Assembly (NCBI GenBank): GCA_002483085.1
Contig: DLHF01000014.1
Location: 1 to 57,583, forward strand
Source of the DNA: Ignavibacteria bacterium UBA7675
GTDB taxonomy: Bacteria > Bacteroidota > Ignavibacteria > Kapaibacteriales > UB7675
DNA: 57,583 nt
Direction: 5' to 3'
The notes beneath the pieces were generated by a model that worked only from the letters and a program-made list of their open reading frames with translations, searched no databases and was not told the DNA's origin. Position numbers and translations under genes: made by a program. Every line of letters begins with the position of its first letter. Position 1 is the stretch's first letter. Of this stretch, positions 1 through 8,055 are shown in pieces.

Positions 1-434
1 TTGATCTTTTCTTGATAGTTCATCTAGAACTACACGGTTGTACGGAAATTTAATTTGAAATTAGTATAAGTACATCCCCCATATCAGCAGCAGTGAGCTG
101 ATATGGATTGTGAGCAGGGCAATGAGTAGTATTGACAGAGTTTTTTTCACAAGCAAATACAATCCGTGCTACAGTATTGTTCGCTGATATGCAGGCGATT
201 GTCAGCCAGAGGAAAGAGCTGCAAGCGCAAGGTCTGATGCGGTTGTGCAGCTTTTGCAGGTGTATCAGGGAGGCATTATTTTCCCGTCGAAAAACACGAA
301 AGGGAGAACAGCAATACACGCTGCACAAATCTACGAAAATGTGTTCTTTTCGCGAAAGAAATTCAGAGGCTGTTGGAAGATCGGCGCCATTGCCAGGGTA
401 CAGGGGGCTGCCCTTTGGAACAGCTCTACCGTAT
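1..434. other. gene-free left edge with one hairpin
   Basis: I see no convincing gene here. Open frames are short, overlap on both strands and have no ribosome binding site or recognisable motif. A perfect 10-bp inverted repeat (CCATATCAGC at 79-88, GCTGATATGG at 97-106, 8-nt loop) could be a transcript-end hairpin or an operator. It has no T-run after it, so I do not call it an intrinsic terminator. A gene ending just left of the window cannot be excluded. Confidence 0.5.
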
Positions 435-566
435 GGTCGCTGTCGCCGGTTGCACGAGCCGCCTCACGAGGCGGCTTTACCGTTTTGTGGTTGTCCGGGC
501 GCAGGGCGCAGAAGGTTGGACGGCACACAGCGGAGAGGCGGCGCGGGAGCAGAGGCCGAAGCGCCT
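435..566 (+). repeat. interspersed intergenic repeat, copy A
   Basis: This is the most diverged of five copies of a two-block repeat. Block 1 (435-454) differs at two positions from GGTCGCTGTCACCGGTCGCA, which is exact in copies C and D. Block 2 is shortened to GCAGAGGCCGAAGCGC (549-564). The blocks are about 95 bp apart here against about 200-230 bp in copies C and D. Block 2 ends at the stop codon of the reverse-strand TPR-like gene, so the element lies directly downstream of that gene. Confidence 0.6.
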
Positions 567-567
567 A

Positions 568-2154
568 TCACCTCTTCTTGTGTTGCCGAGGAACTTCGAT
601 GGTGAGGGGGAACATATCGCGATACGATTGGTTTGGTGCCATACGCATGGTACTGGTAAATACATCGCTGATAGAAATTCGGAGAAGTTTGCTTTTTGTC
701 CAGAATAGTAGTTCGGGTAATCCCGGTGGCTCTGGTTCGGTGGTATTGTGGAGCAATGTAGCCAGATCGGTGTACAGTGTGCGAAAAATAGCCTGCGACG
801 ACTGTGCCGTGATAGATGAGAGCAGCGACCGGATAGCTTTGAGCACGATGTGTTTGAGTGCGCCCTGTGTTTCGCGCTGTTTGAGAACTCGTTTTGTAGA
901 GCGGATCATGTTGTCGAGAATGTCGGTGTTGTTCAACTCGTAGTGGGTGATGATACTCAGCACATGAGTGAACTCCCAGAGGTCGTGTTTGAGATCGACA
1001 ATTCGCTCGTTTAAAAGTAAGTTCAGCCGGTCGAGAGTGCGGCGATAGTTGCCCGCGAGAAAATAGAACACAGTGCAGTTGTAGTACAGCGTTGTAAGTG
1101 CCACACGGGAGAACTGTTTGGCATAGTGTGCAATATCTCGCTCCATTTCGCCGATGACAAGAGCTGCTTTCTCCATATCACCGTGGTTGAGGTGATAGAG
1201 AATCTCGATATTCCAGATAGTGACACGTGTGGTGTTTTCTGGTTCGGAAAGGGACACGGGAAGATTTTTCAGGTCGTTGATTACTGCTGTAAATTCCTGT
1301 TCGTCGGTACCGTCGAGCAGGCAGTTGAGATAGTTCAGCAAGTAGCGTTTATAGAGCGAAGGTCGTTCACTAATCATGTCCGGCAAGGATTTCCACAACT
1401 GTGCAGCACGCCGGTAGTGTTCGCGGGCTTGTTCGATCTGGCCTGTGAGAATACAATAAGTGCCAAGCGTATTCGCACGCGCTAATTGTGCTTCGATGGA
1501 GTCGGCAGGCGATCCGTCGAGCAGCAGAGAATGTTCGGCAATAGCGTGCAGTTTTTCCTGGTCTCCCGGCAAAGGGATAGCCGCGTACCGTGCGGCGAGC
1601 ACTTGCATAGTGTCCATGAGTTTCAGACACTGATTTGTATGCATAGTCATAGAGAGATCAGATTCGATCTGCTGGTACAACTGTTCAATATGTGTTTCGG
1701 AGGTATGCGCCAGTTGGCGCATCAGGATATTGCGCTTGCGGAATGCTATCTCCAACAAAAATTCGCTGTGGTGTGTGTCGCGTGCCTTTTTCTCTGCGCG
1801 GTCTATAAGCTTTTTGCTGTGTTCGTACAGCCCCCTGTTTTTGAGTACTTCTGCATGGGTGAGCAGGCGTCGTATCTGGAAGCTAGATTGTTTGGCAGCA
1901 TGATACGCAGCCAGGCTATCGAGTAATAGCTCCGAAAGTTGGTTCTTGAGCACTGCCACCTGGTGTCTAAAGGGTTTGTCCTGTACTGCCTTGTGCAAAG
2001 TCGGTTCGGTTTGTGGCTTTTCTTTGTCGATTATCTCAAAAAGCTGTAGGCAGGCATTGTCCTTGTTGTAAAATGCTGCGTAGAGCTTGAAATATCTTTT
2101 CTCCTGTTTGGTCATGGAAGTGATAAGGTGCAGTAGATGATTGGAGGTATTCAT
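568..2154 (-). CDS. TPR-like helical protein of unknown function
   Basis: A 528-residue soluble, alpha-helical protein with no signal peptide or membrane segment. Repeated helix pairs with Ala/Leu/Tyr spacing suggest degenerate TPR or similar solenoid repeats through most of its length. The N-terminus (MNTSNHLLHLITSMTKQEKR, then YFKLYAAFYN) resembles a Bacteroidota family of uncharacterised proteins that begin with a 'LI.SLT..EKRYFKL' pattern; that comparison is from memory. I chose the ATG at 2154 because the family-like sequence begins there. An upstream frame to 2298 exists, but those 48 residues are Cys/Arg-rich and look non-coding. It stands alone. Its role is unknown; a scaffold or regulatory protein is possible. 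Confidence 0.75.
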   Translation of the reverse strand: MNTSNHLLHLITSMTKQEKRYFKLYAAFYNKDNACLQLFEIIDKEKPQTEPTLHKAVQDKPFRHQVAVLKNQLSELLLDSLAAYHAAKQSSFQIRRLLTHAEVLKNRGLYEHSKKLIDRAEKKARDTHHSEFLLEIAFRKRNILMRQLAHTSETHIEQLYQQIESDLSMTMHTNQCLKLMDTMQVLAARYAAIPLPGDQEKLHAIAEHSLLLDGSPADSIEAQLARANTLGTYCILTGQIEQAREHYRRAAQLWKSLPDMISERPSLYKRYLLNYLNCLLDGTDEQEFTAVINDLKNLPVSLSEPENTTRVTIWNIEILYHLNHGDMEKAALVIGEMERDIAHYAKQFSRVALTTLYYNCTVFYFLAGNYRRTLDRLNLLLNERIVDLKHDLWEFTHVLSIITHYELNNTDILDNMIRSTKRVLKQRETQGALKHIVLKAIRSLLSSITAQSSQAIFRTLYTDLATLLHNTTEPEPPGLPELLFWTKSKLLRISISDVFTSTMRMAPNQSYRDMFPLTIEVPRQHKKR

Positions 2155-2342
2155 GTTCTTTTGTGAATCTTGTGAGCAATAGTAGCCCATATCCGTGTCG
2201 CGACGACGCCAATATAGATTTTTTTCATTTTTTCTGAAAAACAAAGACTCCTGGCAGCATTCGGGGGATAGATGCCTGCCAAAATCCCCATAGCGCAATG
2301 TGGTTGCCGTAGCAGCGCGGAGATACCCGTACTTCTGAAAAG

Positions 2343-2371
2343 TAAATTTAAGCCGGAATATGGTTTATCAA
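2343..2371 (-). promoter_or_regulatory. candidate Bacteroidota-type promoter for the TPR-like gene
   Basis: On the reverse strand TTG (2371-2369) is followed after 18 bp by TAAATTTA (2350-2343), seven of eight bases of the Bacteroidota -7 motif TAnnTTTG. The predicted transcript start near 2336 would give a leader of about 180 nt before the ATG at 2154. The -7 box is self-complementary, so its orientation is not decided by that box alone. Confidence 0.35.
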
Positions 2372-2447
2372 CAACGGTGTTTATATCGCATATTTGGTCT
2401 GTGATTAACTAATGAAGATTTCCATTGCGTTTTTACAGGAGGCCAAT

Positions 2448-2954
2448 ATGTTCACATCTTCCAAACAACACTCTGCACACGCAAGCGCGACACGTGAAGC
2501 ACATAACCAAATTATACCGATTGATGGTTTTGTTCCGTTTGAATGGGCAATATTTGAATGGGCAATAATAGCTGACTTAACTCCGATGGCGAACGGGTTG
2601 TATACGCTCGTGCTTAAGATCCTGGATGCAGAAGATACTGTATGTACCTCGAACACCGTGCTGGCTAAGATTGATATCCCAGTTGCGGTGTTGTTTCCAC
2701 CCATAAGCGAAAAGACAATCTCCCAGAATTCCTATGGTATAAGCCGTATTGAGATGGAGTACACGGACGAAAATAATGCGGTGATACCATCGGCAATGGG
2801 TGTCTGCCTGACTAACACCGCAAACGGGCTTGTTTTGAACCTCATAAACACAGAGATTAAACCCGTCTGGATTATAGGTGCACGGGACATTACTGCGGTT
2901 GTCGAACCTATTGGCACTTTGGCGAGCGAAGAAGAGACTGCTGCTGTTCATTGA
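2448..2954 (+). CDS. hypothetical protein next to an AidA/PixA-family gene
   Basis: A 168-residue protein that I do not recognise. The start is set by a perfect AGGAGG (2438-2443) 4 nt before the ATG at 2448; the in-frame ATG at 2412 has no such site. No signal peptide is visible. The sequence alternates short beta-type stretches (GLYTLVLKILD, GLVLNLINTEI, KPVWIIGARD) and contains a duplicated FEWAI-FEWAI caused by a perfect 15-bp tandem duplication (2538-2552 and 2553-2567). It lies 288 bp upstream of the AidA/PixA-like gene on the same strand. Similar size, beta-rich look and adjacency suggest related jobs, but that is inference. Confidence 0.6.
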   Translation: MFTSSKQHSAHASATREAHNQIIPIDGFVPFEWAIFEWAIIADLTPMANGLYTLVLKILDAEDTVCTSNTVLAKIDIPVAVLFPPISEKTISQNSYGISRIEMEYTDENNAVIPSAMGVCLTNTANGLVLNLINTEIKPVWIIGARDITAVVEPIGTLASEEETAAVH

Positions 2955-3074
2955 TAAATTTTTTCCCCGGAGCAGGCAATGTGTAGAAACATGATGTAAC
3001 CACTGCTGGTAGTAGGCCGCCGGTGATATGAGTTCCTATCATAACCTATCGTATTTTTCTGGGATGTGAACACT

Positions 3075-3120
3075 CTGTGCCGCGCAGTGGCGGGCTTTGC
3101 CAGCGTACTGTGCGGCGCAG
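3075..3120. other. intergenic hairpin
   Basis: Thirteen bases at 3075-3087 (CTGTGCCGCGCAG) pair with 3108-3120 (CTGTGCGGCGCAG) including two G-U pairs. A smaller inner stem joins TGGC (88-91 of the 3000s) and GCCA (99-102). No T-run follows. It sits between the 168-residue hypothetical and the AidA/PixA-like gene and could act as a processing or stabilising structure. The rest of this 288-bp gap shows nothing I can name. Confidence 0.35.
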
Positions 3121-3242
3121 TGAATTGTGGCGTACAGGCCCGAGCACATGGCAAGTGTACAAGTCGATTATTTCTTCTAAAACACCCATCGAATTTCTTC
3201 TGTAATCTCCTGCTATCTATAAAGAACTGACAAGGATAAACT

Positions 3243-3806
3243 ATGAGCAGCTTCTATCCAGAGCGAAGCGTTCTGAACTGCGTTGTGATGATCGACGCAG
3301 ACTATATCGTGAATAGCTACCCAAACCCTTCTACCAATCCTGCGGCTCCCACCATCATTGATGCTGATGCAGCCTCTGTGGTTGCTATGAATGGCAGTTG
3401 TTTATCCTCATTTGGTTCTCGTGGGTTGATTGTTCCCGCCCAGCCTGGGGACTCCATCAACTGGTTCTTTCTTTCCAGATCGAATAATACTGACAGCGAG
3501 ATCATCCTGTACGACATTCTCACCAGTGGTACTGCATCGATGTTCAGCGAGGTGTCTTTTGCCCGGCTCGATGCATTAGCTGTAGAGTCTTTTGCTCGCT
3601 GTCCGGCTATTGCACCCGCGCTGCCAAACTTTCCACTGTGGTATATGACGGCAGTCGTACAGCAGGTGGGGCAAGCGGACTGCCAGATGAAATTCACCCT
3701 GTATACTTCTGATCCATCGAGTAAGCTGACTCCTTGGGGCTGTTTCCAATGGGAACCTCTGATAGCGATTGCCAGCAGGGAAATACACTCGTTGATAGCA
3801 GCCTGA
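3243..3806 (+). CDS. AidA/PixA-type inclusion body family protein
   Basis: A 187-residue cytoplasmic-type protein without a signal peptide. The N-terminal half shows the pattern I associate with the AidA/PixA family: a hydrophobic strand leading to MIDADYIVNSYPNPSTNP, then a 'PT-I-DADAASVVAMNG' stretch, GSRGLIVPAQPGDSINW and an EIILYDI strand near residue 85. PixA was described as a methionine-free protein of crystalline inclusion bodies in Xenorhabdus, and AidA as a quorum-regulated Burkholderia protein; the biochemical function is unclear. An AAGGA site lies 6 nt before the ATG at 3243. Family assignment is from motif memory; this copy contains several methionines and cysteines. Confidence 0.65.
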   Translation: MSSFYPERSVLNCVVMIDADYIVNSYPNPSTNPAAPTIIDADAASVVAMNGSCLSSFGSRGLIVPAQPGDSINWFFLSRSNNTDSEIILYDILTSGTASMFSEVSFARLDALAVESFARCPAIAPALPNFPLWYMTAVVQQVGQADCQMKFTLYTSDPSSKLTPWGCFQWEPLIAIASREIHSLIAA

Positions 3807-3873
3807 TCGGTCGCCTCTACAAACAGCGGATCATCGTGCGCTTCAAAGGCGACAGTACCCTCCAGTTTATATC

Positions 3874-5517
3874 CTATCCTTCTTTATACTTCTTATAGGT
3901 CTGTATCAGGCCATTCGTAGAGCCATCGTGCGATGTAATGCGCTCATCGCCAGCGAGCTCAGGCAGGATTGCTGCTGCGAGCTGTTTGCCGAGCTCAACA
4001 CCCCACTGGTCGAATGAGTAAATGTCCCATACTACACCCTGCACAAATATTTTGTGCTCGTACATCGCCACAAGGCTACCGAATGTTCGCGGCGACACTT
4101 GTTTACACAAAATTGAAGTCGTGGGCTTATTTCCTTCAAACACTTTGTGCGGTAACAGCGCCTGTATTTCCTCTTCGCTTTTCCCTGCTTTTTCCAGCTC
4201 TACACGCGCTTCAGTTTCTGTTTTGCCGCACATCAGCGCTTCGGTCTGGGCAAAGAAATTCGCCAGCAGTTTATCATGGTGATCGCCAAGAGGGTTGTGC
4301 GACCGAGCCGGTGCAATAAAATCGCAGGGAATGAGCTTTGTCCCCTGATGAATGAGCTGATAAAATGCGTGTTGCCCATTTGTACCGGGTTCGCCCCATA
4401 TCACAGGCCCTGTCTGCCAGCGTACTTTTTCGCCGTTGCGGCGCACGTATTTACCATTGCTCTCCATATCGGCTTGTTGCAAATAGGAAGGAAGCAGCGA
4501 TAGATACTGGTCGTAGGGCAACACGGCGTGAGTTTCGGCACCAAAGAAATTTCCATACCACACTCCGAGCATTGCCAGCACGATGGGAATATTGCATTCG
4601 AGCGGCGCAGTGCGGAAATGCTCATCCATCGCATAAGCTCCTTCCAACATCGCCGTAAAGTTGGCGGCGCCAATGCTGATATACACAGACAGGCCTATAG
4701 CCGACCACAGCGAGTATCGCCCTCCAACCCAGTCCCAGAAGCCAAACATGTTTTCGCTGCTAATGCCGAACTCTCGCACAGCTTTTTCATTGGTAGAAAG
4801 AGCGACAAAATGCTGTGCTATGGCGTCCTCGCTTGCTCCATGTTCAATAAACCATTGCCGAGCCGTGTGGGCATTGGTCATGGTTTCCTGCGTAGTAAAT
4901 GTTTTGGAAGCTATAATAAAAAGCGTCGTCTCCGGGTGGCACTGCCTCAGTGTTTCTGCGATATGCGAGCCATCGACATTCGATACAAAGTGCATTCTGA
5001 TATGCCGGGCACTGTACGGCTTCAGCGCTTCGCACGCCATTTTGGGGCCGAGGTCTGAGCCCCCAATACCGATATTCACAACATCGGTAAAGCGCTTGCC
5101 CGTGTAGCCGCACCACTGGCCAGAGCGCACGCGTTCGCTGAAGTCGGCCATGTGCGCCAGCACTTGTCTGACACCGGGCATCACGTCCTCGCCGTCGGCA
5201 TACACAGGTTTGCCTGACTGGTTGCGCAGAGCAGTGTGAAGCACGGCGCGCCCCTCAGTCCTGTTGATCTTCTCTCCAGCAAACATAGCATCCCGCTCTT
5301 CTTCCACACGGCACCGCTGTGCAAGCTGCATCAGCAGCCCGAGTGTTTCATCGGTAGTCCTGTGTTTGGAGAAGTCGACAAGCACATCCTCGAAGTGCAG
5401 CGAGAACTGCTCGAATCGCTTGGGATTATTGGCAAATAAATCGCGCATATGCAGATGCTGCACACATAGGTAATGCGCTTCGAGCGCGACCCATTCGGGC
5501 GTAAGAATTAGCTCCAT
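3874..5517 (-). CDS. pgi: glucose-6-phosphate isomerase
   Basis: A 547-residue enzyme converting glucose 6-phosphate to fructose 6-phosphate in glycolysis and gluconeogenesis. The length matches the long bacterial/eukaryotic type (about 549 in E. coli). Visible signatures are VNIGIGGSDLGP in the sugar-phosphate loop, the catalytic glutamate in MESNGK (near residue 352), the histidine in GTNGQHAFYQ, and the C-terminal lysine in DQWGVELGKQLA. I chose the ATG at 5517, which follows an AAGG site and gives the usual N-terminus; a TTG six codons upstream is also open. It is convergent with the AidA/PixA-like gene and divergent from the OmpA gene. Confidence 0.97.
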   Translation of the reverse strand: MELILTPEWVALEAHYLCVQHLHMRDLFANNPKRFEQFSLHFEDVLVDFSKHRTTDETLGLLMQLAQRCRVEEERDAMFAGEKINRTEGRAVLHTALRNQSGKPVYADGEDVMPGVRQVLAHMADFSERVRSGQWCGYTGKRFTDVVNIGIGGSDLGPKMACEALKPYSARHIRMHFVSNVDGSHIAETLRQCHPETTLFIIASKTFTTQETMTNAHTARQWFIEHGASEDAIAQHFVALSTNEKAVREFGISSENMFGFWDWVGGRYSLWSAIGLSVYISIGAANFTAMLEGAYAMDEHFRTAPLECNIPIVLAMLGVWYGNFFGAETHAVLPYDQYLSLLPSYLQQADMESNGKYVRRNGEKVRWQTGPVIWGEPGTNGQHAFYQLIHQGTKLIPCDFIAPARSHNPLGDHHDKLLANFFAQTEALMCGKTETEARVELEKAGKSEEEIQALLPHKVFEGNKPTTSILCKQVSPRTFGSLVAMYEHKIFVQGVVWDIYSFDQWGVELGKQLAAAILPELAGDERITSHDGSTNGLIQTYKKYKEG

Positions 5518-5721
5518 GCTATGCCTTGATATCAACTATACAATCCTGTGACTAATGTATCGCTGAATTTACGAACTTTGCCCCTCCGTTTCCAATTACC
5601 AAGCGGTATTCCTGCCCACTGCTGTCGTTTTTTAGATTGCTTTCTCTTCTCCTGTTGTATATTATCGCTTGGCAATCCTCTGTAATTTCCTCGTAGTTTC
5701 CTCAACTACTGCACATACGCT

Positions 5722-7380
5722 ATGCAACAATGCGACTGTTGTTATCGAATCCATTACGCTCTTCTGCTTTTGCTGCTGGCAATGGCTCCCGTGTGCACTC
5801 GTGCACAGCAGCCAGATACAACAGCACAACAGCCAGACACAACTGCGCGTGCACCCCGGTATTACAAATCGCAGGCGCTGTATCCCAATGGCAGATTAGA
5901 AATTGGTCTGCTCGGCTTTGGGACAAAGTATTTTGGTGAGTACACCGATAGAAATACTGGATGGGGCGCTGGCTTTATGACGCGCTACTTCTTGCCATTC
6001 CTACCGGAAGTTGGTATTGGTGCCCGTGTAACACATGGACGCTTGCTGTACGAACGGCGCTACAAAGAGCGCTTCGGCGATGACTTTTTTCGGCAATTCC
6101 CGGAAGAAGATTTTCCAGATGCGCGCTTGCAACAAGTGTTGCGCTCCACTAAAATCACCACAGGCGAAGCGTTTCTTATCCTGAACCTGTTCCCGTATCA
6201 CCGGCTGAACTACTACGCTTTTGGCGGTGGTGGAGTCCTGTCGTTTCAGGTGCAGGATATTACTGAGAATCCGCTTAATGGCAATGGCAACAAGGTAAAC
6301 TACCCGGACTTCAAGGACGAAAGCGAAATTGATTTTCACTTGCTCGGCGGAATTGGGATCGACTACTACATTACGAAAAATATTTCTGTGGGCGTGCAGG
6401 GTGTGTACCACAAGTTGTGTACCGATATTCTCGATGGCTATGCACAACTGCGCGATAGTGTGACACTTACGAACCCCGATGCTTATGCAGAGTTTGGCTT
6501 TAAGCTCTCCTACTATTTGTTCGACGATGAAGACATCGACGGCGATGGCATTCCCAATAGCCGCGAAGAAGAGCTGGGCACCAATCCCTATGAGAGCGAT
6601 ACCGACGAGGACGGAGTAGACGACTACGCCGAGGTAGAAACTTACCGCAGCAATCCGCTGAATAGCGACAGCGATGGCGACGGGCTAAGCGATTCCGAAG
6701 AAACAACAAAGTACGGTACGAATCCTTTTAGTCCAGATACCGATGGCGACGGCCTGCCCGATATTGCCGAAATTACTCTGCATCATACCGATCCGCGCAA
6801 AGCCGATAGCGACGACGACGGACTCGACGACCCCGAGGAAATTACTCGCGGTACCGATCCGCTCAAAGGTGATACCGATGGCGATGGCACCGGCGACCTC
6901 GAAGATAAGTGTCCCGGTGTGCCCGGCCCACCCGAAACGTATGGCTGTCCGCAAGCTCCCAAAGCAGCAAAGCCCGAAGTCCAGGTCGTGCGCGATACAG
7001 TAGAGGTTATTCGCGAAGTGCGGACAATTGAAAAAGGCGAGTCGTACACGCCCTACGGTATTAATTTTAAGCGCGGTAAAGCTATTATTGAAGTAGAGTC
7101 GGAAATTATTCTCGACGATGTGGCAAAGTGGCTGCGCGACAATACAACGCTCATGGTGGAAATTCGAGGCCACACGGATGCCGAAGGCTCCGAAGAAGCA
7201 AATATGCTGCTCTCTAAACAGCGAGCGGAGTCCGTGCGCGACTATCTGATACTTCAGGGAATAGACCCCAATAGGCTCGGCACAAAGGGCTATGGAGAAT
7301 CGTGGCCGCTTGGCACAAACGACACAGAAAAAGGCCGTGCTCGCAACAGGCGCATAGAATTCTACGTGACGGAAAAGTAG
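5722..7380 (+). CDS. OmpA-family outer-membrane protein with TSP type 3 repeats
   Basis: A 552-residue envelope protein. Residues 1-28 form a signal peptide ending near CTRAQQ. Residues about 45-265 are rich in aromatic/beta patterns (FGLGTKYFGEY-like strands), suggesting an outer-membrane barrel. Residues about 270-410 carry five or so thrombospondin type 3 calcium-binding repeats with D-D-D-G-L/I-D/P-D/N motifs (DIDGDGIPN, DSDGDGLSD, DTDGDGLPD). Residues about 435-552 are an OmpA C-terminal peptidoglycan-binding domain with GHTDAEGSEEAN and RARNRRIEFYV. Such proteins tether the outer membrane to peptidoglycan. It is transcribed away from pgi; just before it are two short QPDTTA-type repeats after the signal peptide. 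Confidence 0.93.
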   Translation: MQQCDCCYRIHYALLLLLLAMAPVCTRAQQPDTTAQQPDTTARAPRYYKSQALYPNGRLEIGLLGFGTKYFGEYTDRNTGWGAGFMTRYFLPFLPEVGIGARVTHGRLLYERRYKERFGDDFFRQFPEEDFPDARLQQVLRSTKITTGEAFLILNLFPYHRLNYYAFGGGGVLSFQVQDITENPLNGNGNKVNYPDFKDESEIDFHLLGGIGIDYYITKNISVGVQGVYHKLCTDILDGYAQLRDSVTLTNPDAYAEFGFKLSYYLFDDEDIDGDGIPNSREEELGTNPYESDTDEDGVDDYAEVETYRSNPLNSDSDGDGLSDSEETTKYGTNPFSPDTDGDGLPDIAEITLHHTDPRKADSDDDGLDDPEEITRGTDPLKGDTDGDGTGDLEDKCPGVPGPPETYGCPQAPKAAKPEVQVVRDTVEVIREVRTIEKGESYTPYGINFKRGKAIIEVESEIILDDVAKWLRDNTTLMVEIRGHTDAEGSEEANMLLSKQRAESVRDYLILQGIDPNRLGTKGYGESWPLGTNDTEKGRARNRRIEFYVTEK

Positions 7381-7429
7381 GGGAAGTGGCTCGGCTGTCG
7401 ACGCAAAGTAATGCGGCTTTAGAAAGATG

Positions 7430-7634
7430 TTCGCTTCTGTCTCCGTCCCCGCGCCTTGTCTCTGCACCGCGCTGCACCCGGCGGCGCGTGGAGTTCGGCC
7501 TTCATCGCTGTTGTGCGGCATGTAGCGGTGCGGTCAAGGCTTTCCCATTGGCGGCTTGCCTGTGGCCAATCAAGAGGCGGATGTTGCGACCGGTGACAGC
7601 GACGAACCGGGCGCCGAGCCACGCCCGTGCTACA
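7430..7634 (-). repeat. interspersed intergenic repeat, copy B
   Basis: Reverse-strand copy of the two-block element. Block 1 is the complement of TGCGACCGGTGACAGCGAC (7585-7603) and block 2 the complement of CTCTGCACCGCGCTGCA (7460-7476), about 110 bp apart. It fills the gap between the end of the OmpA gene and a gene remnant on the reverse strand. No intact open frame is supported inside it. Confidence 0.65.
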
Positions 7635-7682
7635 CCATTCTTTTCGCAGCAGAACCGGAGAATACCGCCGTCATTGCAAAGC

Positions 7683-8048
7683 CTAATCAGCCTGCACACC
7701 GATTGTAATACCGGGCTGTGTAGCTCCATCTTCTGCTACAACAACGGGAACAGACACCGTGCTATCGCGGAAATAGCACAGCGCTTCGCTCCCCTTCTTG
7801 CAGTAATACACCGACAAATCAATCTCCGTTGTAGTTGCAATGCTGAGTACATCGGCATTTTGCGACCGAACAACCATAGAGAAAGGAGCAGCAGAGTTGA
7901 ACTCCGTCCCTTCAGGCAATGCAATTGCGATAGTAAACTCGTGCGCTATGCTGATACGGTTGTCTACAATCAGAGTCTTAACAATAGTCGCACAGCCGGA
8001 GGCAGATGACGACAGATATGCTACACCGTAAAGACTAATAGCTGCAAC
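7683..8048 (-). pseudogene. start-less C-terminal remnant, NHL/thioredoxin-type protein tail
   Basis: An open reverse frame of about 121 codons, bounded upstream by TAA at 8051-8049, with no ATG or plausible start; the only internal option is a TTG near 7919. The peptide includes ALPEGTEFNSAAPFSM, VLSIATTTEIDLSVYYC, GSEALCYFRD and VSVPVVV. This resembles the C-terminal beta domain I recall from NHL-repeat/thioredoxin-like (NHLRC2-type) proteins, where a leading 'LP.G..LN..AP' is followed by 'VYYC....ALCY......VPV'. If correct, the thioredoxin and NHL parts are missing. It lies between a repeat copy and the beta-barrel gene, so deletion by rearrangement is likely. The family is a tentative call. 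Confidence 0.5.
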
Positions 8049-8055
8049 TTACACG

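Noticed and set aside
132..943. Forward open frames across the left edge and the TPR-like gene
   Set aside because: They overlap the reverse-strand coding gene or repeat copy A, lack ribosome sites and have low-complexity Arg/Gly/Cys sequence.
7302..8009. Forward frame of 235 codons across the OmpA end, repeat copy B and the remnant
   Set aside because: The peptide is derived from the repeat (RPVTAT-type string that recurs at other copies in the reverse frames) and it overlaps the true OmpA C-terminus.
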